Assembly: GCA_028274465.1 (NCBI GenBank)
Contig: CM051457.1
Span: 47,834,362-47,898,361, forward strand
From: Plantago ovata
Lineage: Eukaryota; Streptophyta; Magnoliopsida; Lamiales; Plantaginaceae
Reading direction: 5' to 3'
DNA length: 64,000 nucleotides
The translations under genes and the position numbers were made by a program. Positions 12,217 to 23,468 of the stretch are shown piece after piece. The notes beneath the pieces are model-generated. The model ran no database searches, was not told where the DNA came from, and saw only the letters and a list, made by a program, of their open reading frames with translations. Positions within the stretch are counted from its first letter, which is position 1; each line of letters opens with the position of its first letter.

Positions 12217-14171
12217 TGAAAGTATATATGTCCTAGAGACAACCTACGATAGGGACGATATGTACTTTATCACATTCAGTTATTGTTCTTTATTTATGTT
12301 CATTTATTTATACATTATTAAATACAATTGGCATTACATTTTTATGAATACATTATTTGGTTGTTTGAATTATTCGATAAAATGTTCCCAAGGACTTAAG
12401 GTAATTACCAAGTTAGTGGGAGCTTGTGTGTCAATAATTAAGTCCTAAAATAAGCCACTAGCTGAAGGTCATTGAGATACGGGATATCAATGATGCGATT
12501 GAAGCTAGCATATGTTGCATTAGATCCTTCGAGGATGTAGTAGGTCTCACTACTACGAATGAACTTGGTTATTCATGATGAACATATGGACACTTTGGAG
12601 AGTGTTGGCATACCCAACCGAGAAACCATTTGGTAAAGCTATTTAAGTGTCTATGGTAGTATCGGTGTGTAGGGTGATGTTAGTAGTCCTTAGACTTGAG
12701 GCCAATACTACATCATATGTGGAATAATGTACTTTGACCATACGCAACGCTTGCACTCTTAAAGTAGGGTAGATACGGCATGCGTTGGGTACATTAGGAA
12801 ACATATGGTGTGAGTGATTGGGCCAAGATAGGATTCATTCCTACGTAATAGATACAAGGAGAGAATACTCACTTCTCATATTTAGTGCGATCACAAAACC
12901 GGTGGCCACCGTATGTGAATATGTCAAAATGGTGTTTGGACATAATTCATAGATCGACTAATAAGATTGAGAGACAATGAATGAAGTTATTAGAATAGAC
13001 ACATAACCATATTCTAGACTCATTCGAGTATTCGTGAATGAAGGGACCGTATCATCAAAGTACCTTACGCTACAGGTGGTTTGTTTTCCTCACAAACGTT
13101 CCTTGCATATTAATATTGTCTGATAAATTGTCTAGGAATTTATTATGACCTTAATTAGATAGTTTCTTAATATGCAAGGCCCTATGGGTCACACTTCAAG
13201 GTGGTGTTTCTACAAACGAGCTATGTATATAGGATTAAATATTAATTAGATTAATGTTGAATTACTATATATAAATATAATGGAATTATTATTAATTAGA
13301 TTAATATTAATTCATTATATATATGGAATATATTTTAGAAATATAATTAATTGAATTGAATTGGATTTAATTAATTAATTGAAGACTTGTGCATTTGGAC
13401 GGAATTTAGAATTAATGGCCTAAAGAAAATGAATTGAAGAAGAAAGAATTGGGCTGGGCCGATTTGGCCCTGCATATGTGGGGCTGGGCCAAGCGGCCCA
13501 GCATCACCCAACATCACGTTGACAGCTGTTGTCAACGTGATTTGGTTAATTTTTCTTTTAGTTTATTTTCTTTTTCTTTTCTTCTTTCAATCTTTGATTT
13601 AATTTATCTTTTGATTGAGATAATTAAAAGGCTTATATGTTTGTTAGTCAGTTGATAACTTTTGAAGTCTTTTAGTCAGTAAGATTTACTTGGTAAAATC
13701 TTACGTGATTTTCTGAACTAACTAACTGACTAAATCAGAAAGAAAGAAAGTCAGTCTTCTATTCTATTCCAACAACACGTAAAATATTCTTCTCTGATAG
13801 TCAGAAAGAATAATTTTTCTCAGTAGCTCAAAAACACAGAAGAACCTCCTAGCGTTCTTGTGGAAACATTGCCCGTGGATACCAAGGTCGAAGGAATTAA
13901 TCAACCTGTTGATGAGCCATCTTGGAGATTTTGTTGACGAAGAATTCATCTCTGACGAAGAAGAAATCAACCAGCCGGACGAGGAGATTGCAAGGCTTTG
14001 TCTGGAGATTGAGAAACAGCTACCTGGTCAATTTGCTTATCTACTGGAGGACACGTAAGTGATTTCTTTCAGTTTAATAAACAGTATAGTCATATCAGTT
14101 TTAGTGAGATTAAAAATTTTTAAACTTCCGCTGCTTAGCCTTAGAGGCAAATTTTCTCACTTTTACTAACA
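12217..14171 (+). repeat. 5' LTR of element C
   Basis: It runs from TGAAAGTATATATG to TTTTACTAACA. It is AT-rich in the middle (13205-13390, with a possible TATATAAATA at 13266) and then holds a GGGCC-rich block and a perfect 12-bp inverted repeat. Near its end lies an acidic 66-codon frame (13858-14058) that stops at a GTAAGT splice-donor-like site; the frame is broken by a TAG in the 3' LTR, so I do not call it a gene. Confidence 0.92.
13450..13541 (+). promoter_or_regulatory. Site II-like GGGCC cluster and 12-bp palindrome in LTR of C
   Basis: Several TGGGCC/GGCCCA motifs (13452-13502), like the site II boxes bound by plant TCP factors, are followed by ATCACGTTGACA at 13513-13524 and its exact complement at 13530-13541 with a 5-base loop. 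Each arm holds TTGAC (W-box core) and CACGT. The 3' LTR keeps the stem and changes only a loop base. A regulatory role is inferred from motif knowledge. Confidence 0.5.
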
Positions 14172-14172
14172 G

Positions 14173-14184
14173 TGGTATCAGAGC
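14173..14184 (+). other. Primer binding site of element C
   Basis: TGGTATCAGAGC starts one base after the 5' LTR and matches the complement of the initiator tRNA-Met 3' end. Confidence 0.92.
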
Positions 14185-16244
14185 TAGGCTGAATCATGAC
14201 TATATTGTTTATGTATTTTTCAATTATTGTTGCTGTGAATTATTATATAAATATGTTTAGTTAAAATTTTAGATTCTTTAATTGGATTTAAAGAGAACAA
14301 AGAAAGATGGGTTTAAGTTTTTATTTCCAGATCTTATAATTAGATTTTAAGAAAAGGAAAATTTAATTTTTTTTTTTTTTTGTGGAATATGTACAGTACC
14401 CGCGGCACTATTCATCCGGCATGGATGGAGATGGGAAGAGCTTGGAGCTCCTCTCGGTTTTCATCAAAACCTAGGGGTTTTATATATGGTTCTTCTCCAT
14501 TTTTCGTCCTCTTTCACCTCATGCCATCAAAATTGAATTTAGAGATTCGTAGATAAGGTTTTGGCTTAGGGTTCATGGAATTTGAAAACTCCATTAATGG
14601 GTTTCTTCAAGCTTTCCATCCTTGAGTCCAAACCAAATCAAAATTGGGTATAACATACTCGTACAAACACGGAGAACACGAAACAAGCAAGAATCGGGTC
14701 GAACGGAATCGACTGGGTCGGTTCCGATCAACCCGATCGGTTTAAAAAAAAAAAAAAAATTTGTTTTTCGTTTTTCTGGGAAAATTAGATGCTTGCGAAT
14801 TCGTTTGTGATGGTGTATTATGTTTAGAACATGATCATGGACCTTAGATTCGAGTTGAAGAGAAGATTAAACGTTTCGGAAACTTTTGTTAGTTACAGGG
14901 ACTTGATTGAATTTTTTCAGAAAATGCGGTGGTGTCTAATAGGCAAGAGAGGAAACTTCAACGACTTGTGTCCCAATTTGGCAGTTTCTGTCTTATTGGG
15001 GCTCAAGCCCCTGAACGTCTCTACTTTGCGGATTTGCCCCAGATTTTAGTAAAAACTTTCAAATTGACCCAGAAACTTAATTTCAACTTTCTGCGAATTG
15101 TAAAGAGGTCCCTGGAGTTTTAGAAACTTGTTATTTAATTTATAAATTGTTTATAAATTATATTTAAACACTCTTAACACTTTTGGAAAGTGATTAAAAT
15201 GTTTAGAGACATAAATATAAGTTCATAGTATTTAATAACACGTTTATTAGTTTATAAATGGTTTATGAACTACATTTCAATAATAATATATTGCTTTAGA
15301 AGATTATATTATTATTAAAACTTGTTTTTTTTAATATTTTGAAAATTCTTAGAGAACTTATAAATGAGATTTTAACTTACATATGATGATAATAATCCAC
15401 AACAACTACTTATATGCTCCAACTTGGTTGTATCACATTTGTTGAATGTCTACATGAGCAATTTAATATTTAAATATTGTATTTAAATATCGTTAGTCCG
15501 CTTTTATTGTATGGGTCGGCGGCACCCATTAGTTTCCAGACCGCATCTGTCATATGCATGGGTAGGCGGCACCCATTACTTGCTAGTCCGCAATTGATAT
15601 GTATGAGTAGGCGGCACTCATTACTTGTTGGACCGCATTGCATGAGCCTTGGGTATGCGGCACCCATTATGTGATGAATGTTAGGGATTTTGGTCAAGCG
15701 ATTAAATACCCCATTTAAATGTTCCCCAATTAATTTAAGTCTCGATTAAATCGCATGATGTCACCCATCATAATTGAAGGTTAAATGGACTTACTAATCT
15801 CGTGGGTAATACGCACCATAGTGCTTACTCCGTTTGCCGTAAGAAATTTGCCTTCATAGGGCCATTGTTGGTGCCGTATGATGGTTATGACTTACTTGAA
15901 TTATGTCGAGTCGCCATAGCGTCAGACATATTTTGAGGACATCGATCAAAATGGTTTTGATCAACCAAGAGTTGTATTGTACAATTGGTTTGGAGACCTA
16001 CCTGTTTGGTTATTATAGTGATCAGCCATAGCTGAGGCTATAATAGTGCAAGCATGGATCTTGGCTCACTACAACTATTATAAAATAATGGTTCGTACTC
16101 TCTAAAGGGGTCAGGAGTATGTGAAAACAGTGAGAACTGAATAAAGATAAAGTCCTAGTTTATTTAGTCGCTGATTGTGATCATAGAGGTTATTTTAGAT
16201 AATTAATTTCAGTTTTATTTATTTACTTCTCTAGGTCTGAAAAG
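14185..16244 (+). other. Untranslated leader of element C
   Basis: About 2 kb between primer site and gag. I see only short frames. It contains a T-run near 14367, an A-run near 14743, an AT-rich stretch (15120-15480), the hairpin array at 15511-15667 and then unremarkable sequence up to the gag ATG. A long structured leader is usual in Angela/BARE elements, where packaging and dimerisation signals are expected. Confidence 0.75.
15511..15667 (+). other. Array of four hairpins with loop AGGCGGC (leader of C)
   Basis: Four 19-nt units at 15511, 15558, 15603 and 15649 (spacing 45-47 nt) have a 6-bp stem and 7-nt loop: ATGGGT...ACCCAT twice, ATGAGT...ACTCAT and TTGGGT...ACCCAT. Loops are CGGCGGC, AGGCGGC, AGGCGGC and ATGCGGC. 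The third unit changes both sides of a base pair. Each unit is preceded by a CCGC that could pair with the GCGG in the loop. Element H has four matching hairpins. Confidence 0.8.
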
Positions 16245-17155
16245 ATGGCCAATTTATCCATAAGAATGATCTTGGAGAAATGCACTCTTATTGGTCCAAA
16301 CTTTATGGATTGGATCCGTAACATTCGTTTGGTGCTTAGGCAAGAGAAAATTGAGTACGTCTTGGACGAACCTATCCCCACTCCTCCTACTGTTGCTGCT
16401 GAGCTTGCTAAGTTTGACAAAGTTGCTCACCAGAAGCACAAAGATGATGCTGCTAATGCATAGTGTGTTATGCTAGCTGCAATGACTATGGAGCTGCAAA
16501 GGCAACATGAAAACATGATGCCATATGAAATGCTCGTGCACCTCAAAAGCCTCTTTGGAACTGTTTCTAAGAGTGTTGAGTTTGATCTTCTTAGAGAAAT
16601 CTTCAAAATGAGGATGTCTGAAGGAGGAAATGTATCTGAACACGTGCTCAAGATGATTGGACTCATTGAGAAACTGGCAACTGCTGGAATCAAATTTGAG
16701 AACCGTGTTTCAGTCATCATCATCCTTCAATCATTGCCGGATTCATATTCCACATTCATCATGAATTACAATATGAATGCCAAAGATGCTACAGTTCCTG
16801 AAGTCCACAATATGCTTAAGACCTATGAACAGGCTCAACCTAAGAGGAAGTCTGTTATGTTGGTTGGATCATTTGCGAAGGCTCACCCTAAGGGCTATGG
16901 CTCAAAGGGTAAGACTAAGCAAACCAAGAAGCCAAAGATTGGACCTAAGGCTAAGGTTTTTAAGCGTAAGGCTGGAAATCAGAAGAAGGTGGCGAACATG
17001 GAGAAGGAGACGTGTCTTTACTGCAAGCAGAAAGGACACTGGAAGAGAGACTGCCCAAAGGCAATTGCTGATGGAGTTGTGACCACGCATGGTGCATCTG
17101 GCTCCCATCAAGGTATGTTTGTCATTGATATAAATATGTCTACACAAAACTCGAA
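16245..17155 (+). pseudogene. gag part of the gag-pol frame of element C
   Basis: It starts at MANLSIR and carries the copia gag domain (LIGPNFMDWIRNIR, the YEMLVHLKSLF region) and a zinc knuckle CLYCKQKGHWKRDC at about 17013-17054 that would bind RNA. A TAG replaces Trp at 16461-16463, after 72 codons. The frame continues without stop into the protease, so gag and pol are fused in one ORF. The gag of H is clearly related. Confidence 0.88.
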
Positions 17156-20100
17156 TTGTTGGGTATTAGATACTGCTTGTGGCTCACACATTTGTAACAA
17201 TTTACAGGGGCTCATTGATAGCCGACAGGTTAGACCAAGGGAAATTGATCTACGCGTAGGAAATGGATCGTCCGTTGCTGCCCTACGTGTTGGAACTTAT
17301 AGATTAAATTTACCCTCGAGTTTTGTTTTAGAATTGAATAATTGTTATTTCGTTCCTTCTATTGTAAGAAACATTATTTCCATTCCTATGTTAGACAATG
17401 AAGGGTTTTCCTTCGGTTTTGCCAATAATAATTGTTATTTTTCGCATAATGGTATTGATATTGTAAATGCTCCTCTTATGAATGGTTTGTACTTACTTGA
17501 ATGTAGACATAATTTATTTCATATACAAAACAAACGACCAAAGCTTGATAATTCAAGAAATATCACTTACTTGTGGCATTGTAGACTTGGTCACATTAAT
17601 GAGACAAGAATTGCAAGGTTAAGAAAGTTTCTTAGACTATTTAGCACCATTTGATTTTGAATCATATGGGAATTGTGAATCATGTCTTAAAGGAAAAATG
17701 ATCAAGAAACCTTTTTCCGGAAAAGGTACTCGTGCTAAACAAGTACTTGAGTTAGTTCACTCTGATGTGTGTGGACCTTTTAAAACTCAAGCTAGGGGTG
17801 GGTATTCTTACTTCATAACCTTTACCAATGATTTCTCTATATTTGGCTATGTGTATCTTATGAAACACAAATCTGAAGCTTTTGAGAAATTCAAAGAATA
17901 TAAGGTTGAAGTAGAGAAACAACTTGAAAGAAGTATTAAGACTCTTCGATCAGATCGAGGAGGAGAATACTTAAGTAAGGAATTCTTGGATTACTTAAAG
18001 CTTAATGGAATTCAATCACAATGGACTCCACCAGGAACACCACAAATGAATGGTGTTTCTGAGAGGAGAAATCGAACTTTGTTAGACATGGTAAGATCCA
18101 TGATGAATTTCATAACTCTTCCAATCTTCTTATGGGGATACGCGTTACTAGACTCAATCTATATTCTGAATAGGGTTCCATCCAAATCAGTCGAGAAAAC
18201 ACCATATGAGTTATGGTATGGCAAGAAGCCAAGTCTTTCACATATGCATGCCTGGGGTTGTCCAGCATATGTGAAAATAATGCTCGCAGGGAAACTAGAA
18301 CCCAAAAGTGAGAAATGTTATTTTATTGGATATCCTAAGGAAACCAAGGGTTACTACTTCTATCTGCCTGAGGAACATAACATCATTGTTTCCAGACAGG
18401 ATGCCTTTCTGGAAGATGATTATGTCTTCAAGCAACATAGTAGATATGAGATAGAACTCGACGAAATCCAAGAACAAGAACATAACATTGAGGTTAATGA
18501 ATTGTCAAATAGTTATGACAATGATTCAGTGGGAGCTCAAGGAGGATCTTATGGCTCGAGCACATCTCTGGGAAGATATCTGCCAGCCAGTGGGAGCATT
18601 TTAGGAAATTTGACTAATTCCCAAAATGCCCCTACCAAGCCGACATTGACTGAACCGACTGGAACGGTTCAACAGGTCATGTCGGAACCAACTCCCCAGG
18701 ATACAGTTGCAACCGTTGCACCTGAACCACGTGCAACTGTTGCATCTGACCCGCCTTCAACTGTTCAACAGATTGAACAAGTTGAACCATCTCACAATCA
18801 GAATATACAGCCAGTACAACCAAACAAACCCGCACTCCGTCGGTCTAAAAGGTTAGAAGTGAGAGCTTCCAAGAAGATAAGTTTACTCTTGGAGGATGAC
18901 AAGTTTGAACTTGACTTATCTCACAAAGATGACCCTAAGACTTACAAAGAAGCAATGTTGGACATTGATTCAAGAAGGTGGCAAGAAGCCATTAAATCCG
19001 AAATAGACTCAATGTATGAGAATCAAGTATGGGACTTGGTTGATGCACCAGAAGGGGTTAGACCTATCGGTTGCAAATGGGTTTTCAAGAGGAAAACAGA
19101 TGTTGATGGTAACAAGGCTAAGCTGGTGGCGAAAGGTTATAGTCAACGATATGGTCTCGATTATGACGAAACCTTTTCACCAGTAGCCAAGCTTAAGTCT
19201 ATTCGAATTTTACTTGCTATAGCAGCATACTATGATTATGAGATTTGGCAAATGGATGTGAAAACTGCTTTCCTTAATGGAAATCTCGAGGAAGAGGTGT
19301 ATATGATACAACCTGAAGGTTTTACATCTAAGTCAAATCCCAAATTAGTTTGCAAGCTAAAGAGATCCATTTATGGACTAAAGCAAGCCTCAAGGAGTTG
19401 GAATATTCGCTTTGATGAGGCAGTCAAATCGTTTGACTACATCAGATGTGCGGAAGATCCATGCGTTTATGTTAAACGCAACGATGCTGGAATTGTTTTC
19501 ATGGTTATATATGTTGATGACATATTAATCATGGGAAACAATGTCCAAATGTTACGATCCACAAAGGAGTGGTTATCTAAGACTTTCTCGATGAAAGACT
19601 TAGGTGAGGCCTGTTACATTCTTGGAATCAAAATCCATAGGGATAGATCCCGAAGATTGTTAGGGTTGTCACAGTCCACATATGTCGACAAAATAGTGAA
19701 ACGCTTTAATATGGATGGATCCAATAAAGGTTTCTTACCAGCTAGACATGGTGTTGCTCTCACTACGAAGGATAGTCCTTCTACAGATGAGGAGATCGAA
19801 CACATGAAAAGAATCCCATATGCATCAGCTATTGGATCTATCATGTATGCCATGAATTGTACAAGGCCAGATGTGGCATATGCACTTAGCTGTACTTGTC
19901 GACACCAACAGAATCCAGGTATGAAACACTGGACAGCTGTGAAAGCAATTCTTAAGTATCTTAGAAGAACTAAAGATTCCTTTCTGGTATATGGTGGACA
20001 ACAAGAGTTGCGAATGAGTGGTTATGTCGATGCTGGTTTCCAATCGGACCCAGACGACTACAAATCACAAACTGGGTATGTGTTTACACTCAATGGTGGA

Positions 20101-20468
20101 GCCGTCACTTGGAAGAGTTCAAAGCAATCCACCTTGGCTGATTCTATGACCGAATCCGAGTACATTGCTGCTGCAGAAGCCTCAAAGGAGGCTGTCTGGA
20201 TTTCAGAATTCCTAAAGGAACTAGGGGTAGTTCCTAATAGTAGTCCTATAACGGTCTACTGCGACAACGAAGGCGCTGTTGCACAAGCAAAGGAACCAAG
20301 ATCCACTAACAAGAATAAGCATGTACCTAGGAAGTATCATCTAATTAGAGAGATGATAGCTAGAGGAGAAGTATTTATAGAACGAGTTTCCACTGAGAAA
20401 AATGTGGCAGATCCTTTCACCAAAGTGTTGAACATTGACAAACATGTTAGACATTTCAATAACATAGG
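17156..20468 (+). pseudogene. pol of element C (protease, integrase, RT, RNase H)
   Basis: The protease has the active site VLDTACGSH. The pre-integrase motif (LWHCRLGH, CESC), integrase triad Asp (HSD), Asp (RSDRGGEY) and Glu (GVSERRNR), reverse transcriptase with YVDD near 19512 and RNase H (GYVDAG, ESEYIA, YCDNEGAV) follow in order. A small insertion near 17625 shifts the frame before the pre-integrase cysteines, and four codons are missing near 19115 in the early RT. The last codons are cut off by element D and resume at 42949. Confidence 0.9.
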
Positions 20469-20754
20469 TGTTAGAAAACTTGTAATTTTGATGAGCAATT
20501 TACCATGCTAAATTAAGGAAAGTCCAGTAACTAGTACTCTTAAGGTCCATAGGATTTTAGAATTTTAAGGACATTGTAAACGAGGAACGTTTGCTGATGA
20601 CTTAGTTAGGTGCTAGATAAGTTATTTCTTTAGCGTATGATGTATTTTATTTTCTGAAAAGAAAATAACTTATTGATGCTTAGCTTATGATGTATCTTAT
20701 TTTCTGAGAAGAAAATAACCTATTGAAGCATTTGCTGAAGATATATTTTGTTTA

Positions 20755-21985
20755 GGGTAATTTTCATACAGACCCCCTGTTAGTTTCATCAATTACGAAT
20801 CTTCCCCTGCTAGTTCAACAATCACATATTTTTCCTCGTTAGTGAAAAACAATTACATCTAGCCCCACGACTTTGACTTTCGGCGAATTAAGGCCTGGAA
20901 ATGACAAATTTGCCCTCATTTAAAATTCAGATTTCAGAAACACCCAAACACAATCAACTTTTCTTTATTGCACATTTGACTCCAAAATTTCTAATTTTAC
21001 AAAATTAACCTACATAATTTTTTAAAATTTCAACATCATCCAAAATATTTTTGTAAACAACTCCCTACACATTTTATATCTCAATATCAACCCCATAATA
21101 TTAAAATAAATAAATATATAATAACAAGAATTCCAAAAAATAATTTAAAATTAAATAAAAAATAAAAAAAAAGAAAAAGAAGGCGATCGGAGCTCCAATC
21201 GGACCTCCGACCGGACCTCCGACCGGAGCTGGAAGCTCTGGCCGGAGCTTTAAATAGCTCCGACCGGAGCTGGCAGCTCTGGTCGGAGCTTTAAATAGCT
21301 CCGGTCGCTCCGATCGGAGCTATTTACAGCTCCGATTGGGGTTGTTTTCAACCCCAATCGGAGCTGTAAATAGCTCCAATCGGAGCTATTTAAATAGCTC
21401 CAATCGGAGCTGTAATTACAGCTCCGATCGGAGCTGTAATTACAGCTCCGATCGGAGCTGTAATTAGCTCCGACCGGAGCTATTTACAGCTCCGATTCGG
21501 GCTGTTTCAGCCCCAATCGAAGCTAGCTCCGATCGGAGCTGTAAACAGCTCCGATTGGGGCTGAAAACAGCCCCGATCGAAGCTGATTTACAGCTCCATC
21601 GGAGCTGCAAATAGCTCCGATCGGGGAGCTATTTACAGCTCCGGTTGGGGCTGCAAATAGCTCCGATCGGAGCTATTTACAGCTCCGGTCGACGGAGTTG
21701 TGGGGACAACTCCGGTACCGGAAAAATTCCGGTACCGGAGTTTAGAGATCAAAGAAGAAGATGATTAATGAAAAAAAAAAAAGGAAAAAGGAAAAGAAAA
21801 TATTGAGAAAACAAAGGAAAAGATAAATGAAAAAATAAAAATATTGGTAAGGGCATGTTTGGGGAGAGAATATTTATAAGTTGGTCAACATTTTTGGATA
21901 AAATGGGGCTAGATGTAATTGTTGAACTAGCAGGGGAAGAAACGTAATTAGGTGCAGCAGTGAGGGTAGTTTTTATAAATTTCCC
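20755..21985. mobile_element. Non-autonomous Mutator-like element in the 5' LTR of D
   Basis: The insert is flanked by the 9-bp duplication TTTTGTTTA (20746-20754 and 21986-21994); the 3' LTR has one copy at this place. Its ends are imperfect inverted repeats of about 80-120 bp beginning GGGTAATTTTCATA and GGGAAATTTATAAA and sharing the block CTTCCCCTGCTAGTTCAACA. A 9-bp duplication with long inverted ends is typical of Mutator-like elements. No transposase is present; the core is palindromic. Confidence 0.82.
21183..21742. repeat. Palindrome array AGCTCCGATCGGAGCT inside the Mutator-like element
   Basis: GC-rich palindromes around GATCGGAGC alternate with AT-rich palindromic spacers such as AGCTGTAATTACAGCT, so nearly every part can pair with its neighbour. 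The array ends in a 16-bp perfect inverted repeat (AACTCCGGTACCGGAA, loop AAA, at 21708-21742). No coding frame is supported. Confidence 0.85.
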
Positions 21986-22446
21986 TTTTGTTTATTATAA
22001 ACAATTTATTGAAGCAAATAGAAACCGCTCAGAATCTTGAAGACTTTTGAAGATCTGAAGACTTGAAGATTTGAAGATCTGAAGACTAGAAGATTGCTGA
22101 AGACTGGTATCTACAAAGGCACGTGTTGTTCAGAAATTGGAATGTTCAGCAAACAGCATTGCATAAGTGAAAATCTGAAAGACAGAGTAGGTTGTGCTTG
22201 CTGAAACTGAGACTGACTACTTGCTGATAAACATATGTGACCTCTTGCTGAATGTACGTGAATTTTGCGCTCCAATGTTACTGTTTGAATTCTATTCAAA
22301 TGTGCATTTAATGCAAAGCTTACACACGAAGGACATGAAGACTAGAAGACAAACAAAGTCGCTGCTGAAAGTACAAAAGCAAGATAGTGACATGTTAAGG
22401 AACAAAAGCCTTAGGATTTGAAATTCAAACGGCTTCTTACTTGCAC

Positions 22447-22455
22447 TATAAATAG
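22447..22455 (+). promoter_or_regulatory. TATA box in the 5' LTR of D
   Basis: TATAAATAG followed by AGGTCATCCGGC, conserved in A, B and the 3' LTR of D. Transcription would begin near 22480. It lies downstream of the Mutator-like insert, so the core promoter is intact. Confidence 0.78.
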
Positions 22456-23358
22456 AGGTCATCCGGCAAAGAGTTGAAGTGTGTCAACAACGTGATCAAA
22501 CTCTCACTTGTGCTTAAAAACTCACAAACCTTCAAACACTCTTACTGCCATTGATCCGTTCCAAGACTTAAAGCTTGAAAAAGCTACTTGTGAAGAAGTA
22601 GAACAAACTCAGCTAAGAAATTAGTTAAGTGTTCTTTCTTTCGAACAAGAACGAGTCTTGACACCAGAAACAACCAAACTTGTTTACTGCAAAGTATTCC
22701 AAGTTGTGTTTCTTAGATTACTTGTTGTAACTGAATAAGTTATAATTAAGTCATCTCACCCCAAAACTCTCTAACTGAAAATACACCCTTTCAGGCGTGA
22801 TATTCAGGGGGAACTTAATCGAGCATAGTTTTGCTGATTAAAAGTACCATGTTTGGTGGAGAACAAGGTTGAGTTCTCTAGTTTAGGTTGGACACAAAGC
22901 AAGTGTGCTTTGGTTTCTGTTGAATCGCTTTAGATAGGAGATTGTAAGGAACCTCAATCATATCTTAGTGGATTCAGTCCTAGAAAGGACGAAGTGGATT
23001 AGTTGAGAGATTACGCCACTCTCAGATACAACTATAAAAGTGTTTGTGTGATTTACTTACTGTATTTAGCTTTCAGCAAATTATATCTGTCTGTACACAG
23101 TCACTCACCTCACTTGCTGAAACCTTTACTTGCTGAAAAAGTACTTATTGTTTCAAAGACTTCCGCTCTCTGATTTTAAGTATCAGCAAACCAAGCTACT
23201 ATAAAGTAACTTACGCTTGCTGAGAAAGTTAAGTATCAGCAAACTCATTACTGAAAAGTAATAAGTACTTGCTGAGAAAGTTTTAAACGGCGAAAGTTTG
23301 AAAAGACTATTCACCCCCCCCCTCTAGTCTTTTCTTGTTGTTTAAAGGGACCAACAAG

Positions 23359-23370
23359 TGGTATCAGAGC
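23359..23370 (+). other. Primer binding site of element D
   Basis: TGGTATCAGAGC two bases after the 5' LTR, complementary to the initiator tRNA-Met 3' end. Confidence 0.93.
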
Positions 23371-23468
23371 AGGAGGTTCTTTAGCCTTCTGCACTGAACC
23401 TAGATCCCCTTAAGTTCTTTCCGTAAATCACTCTCACTTGATCAGTTTGGTAGTGCTTTACTGACAGG

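Larger units (their letters stand above)
20469..23356 (+). repeat. 5' LTR of element D, with an internal insertion
   Basis: It starts TGTTAGAAAAC and ends CCAACA. Taking out the 1,231-bp insert and one copy of its 9-bp duplication leaves 1,648 bp, against 1,649 bp for the 3' LTR. TGCTGA and TCAGCA motifs pair into small inverted repeats at 23180-23280. Confidence 0.92.

Noticed and set aside
15511-15667. Direct repeats in the leader of C as a CRISPR-like array
   Set aside because: Plant retroelement context, imperfect units and no associated genes; the pattern is RNA hairpins.
22111-22421. Frames of 62-75 codons in D's LTRs, repeated at 41702-42012
   Set aside because: They duplicate because the LTR duplicates; they span the U3 region and overlap each other on both strands.
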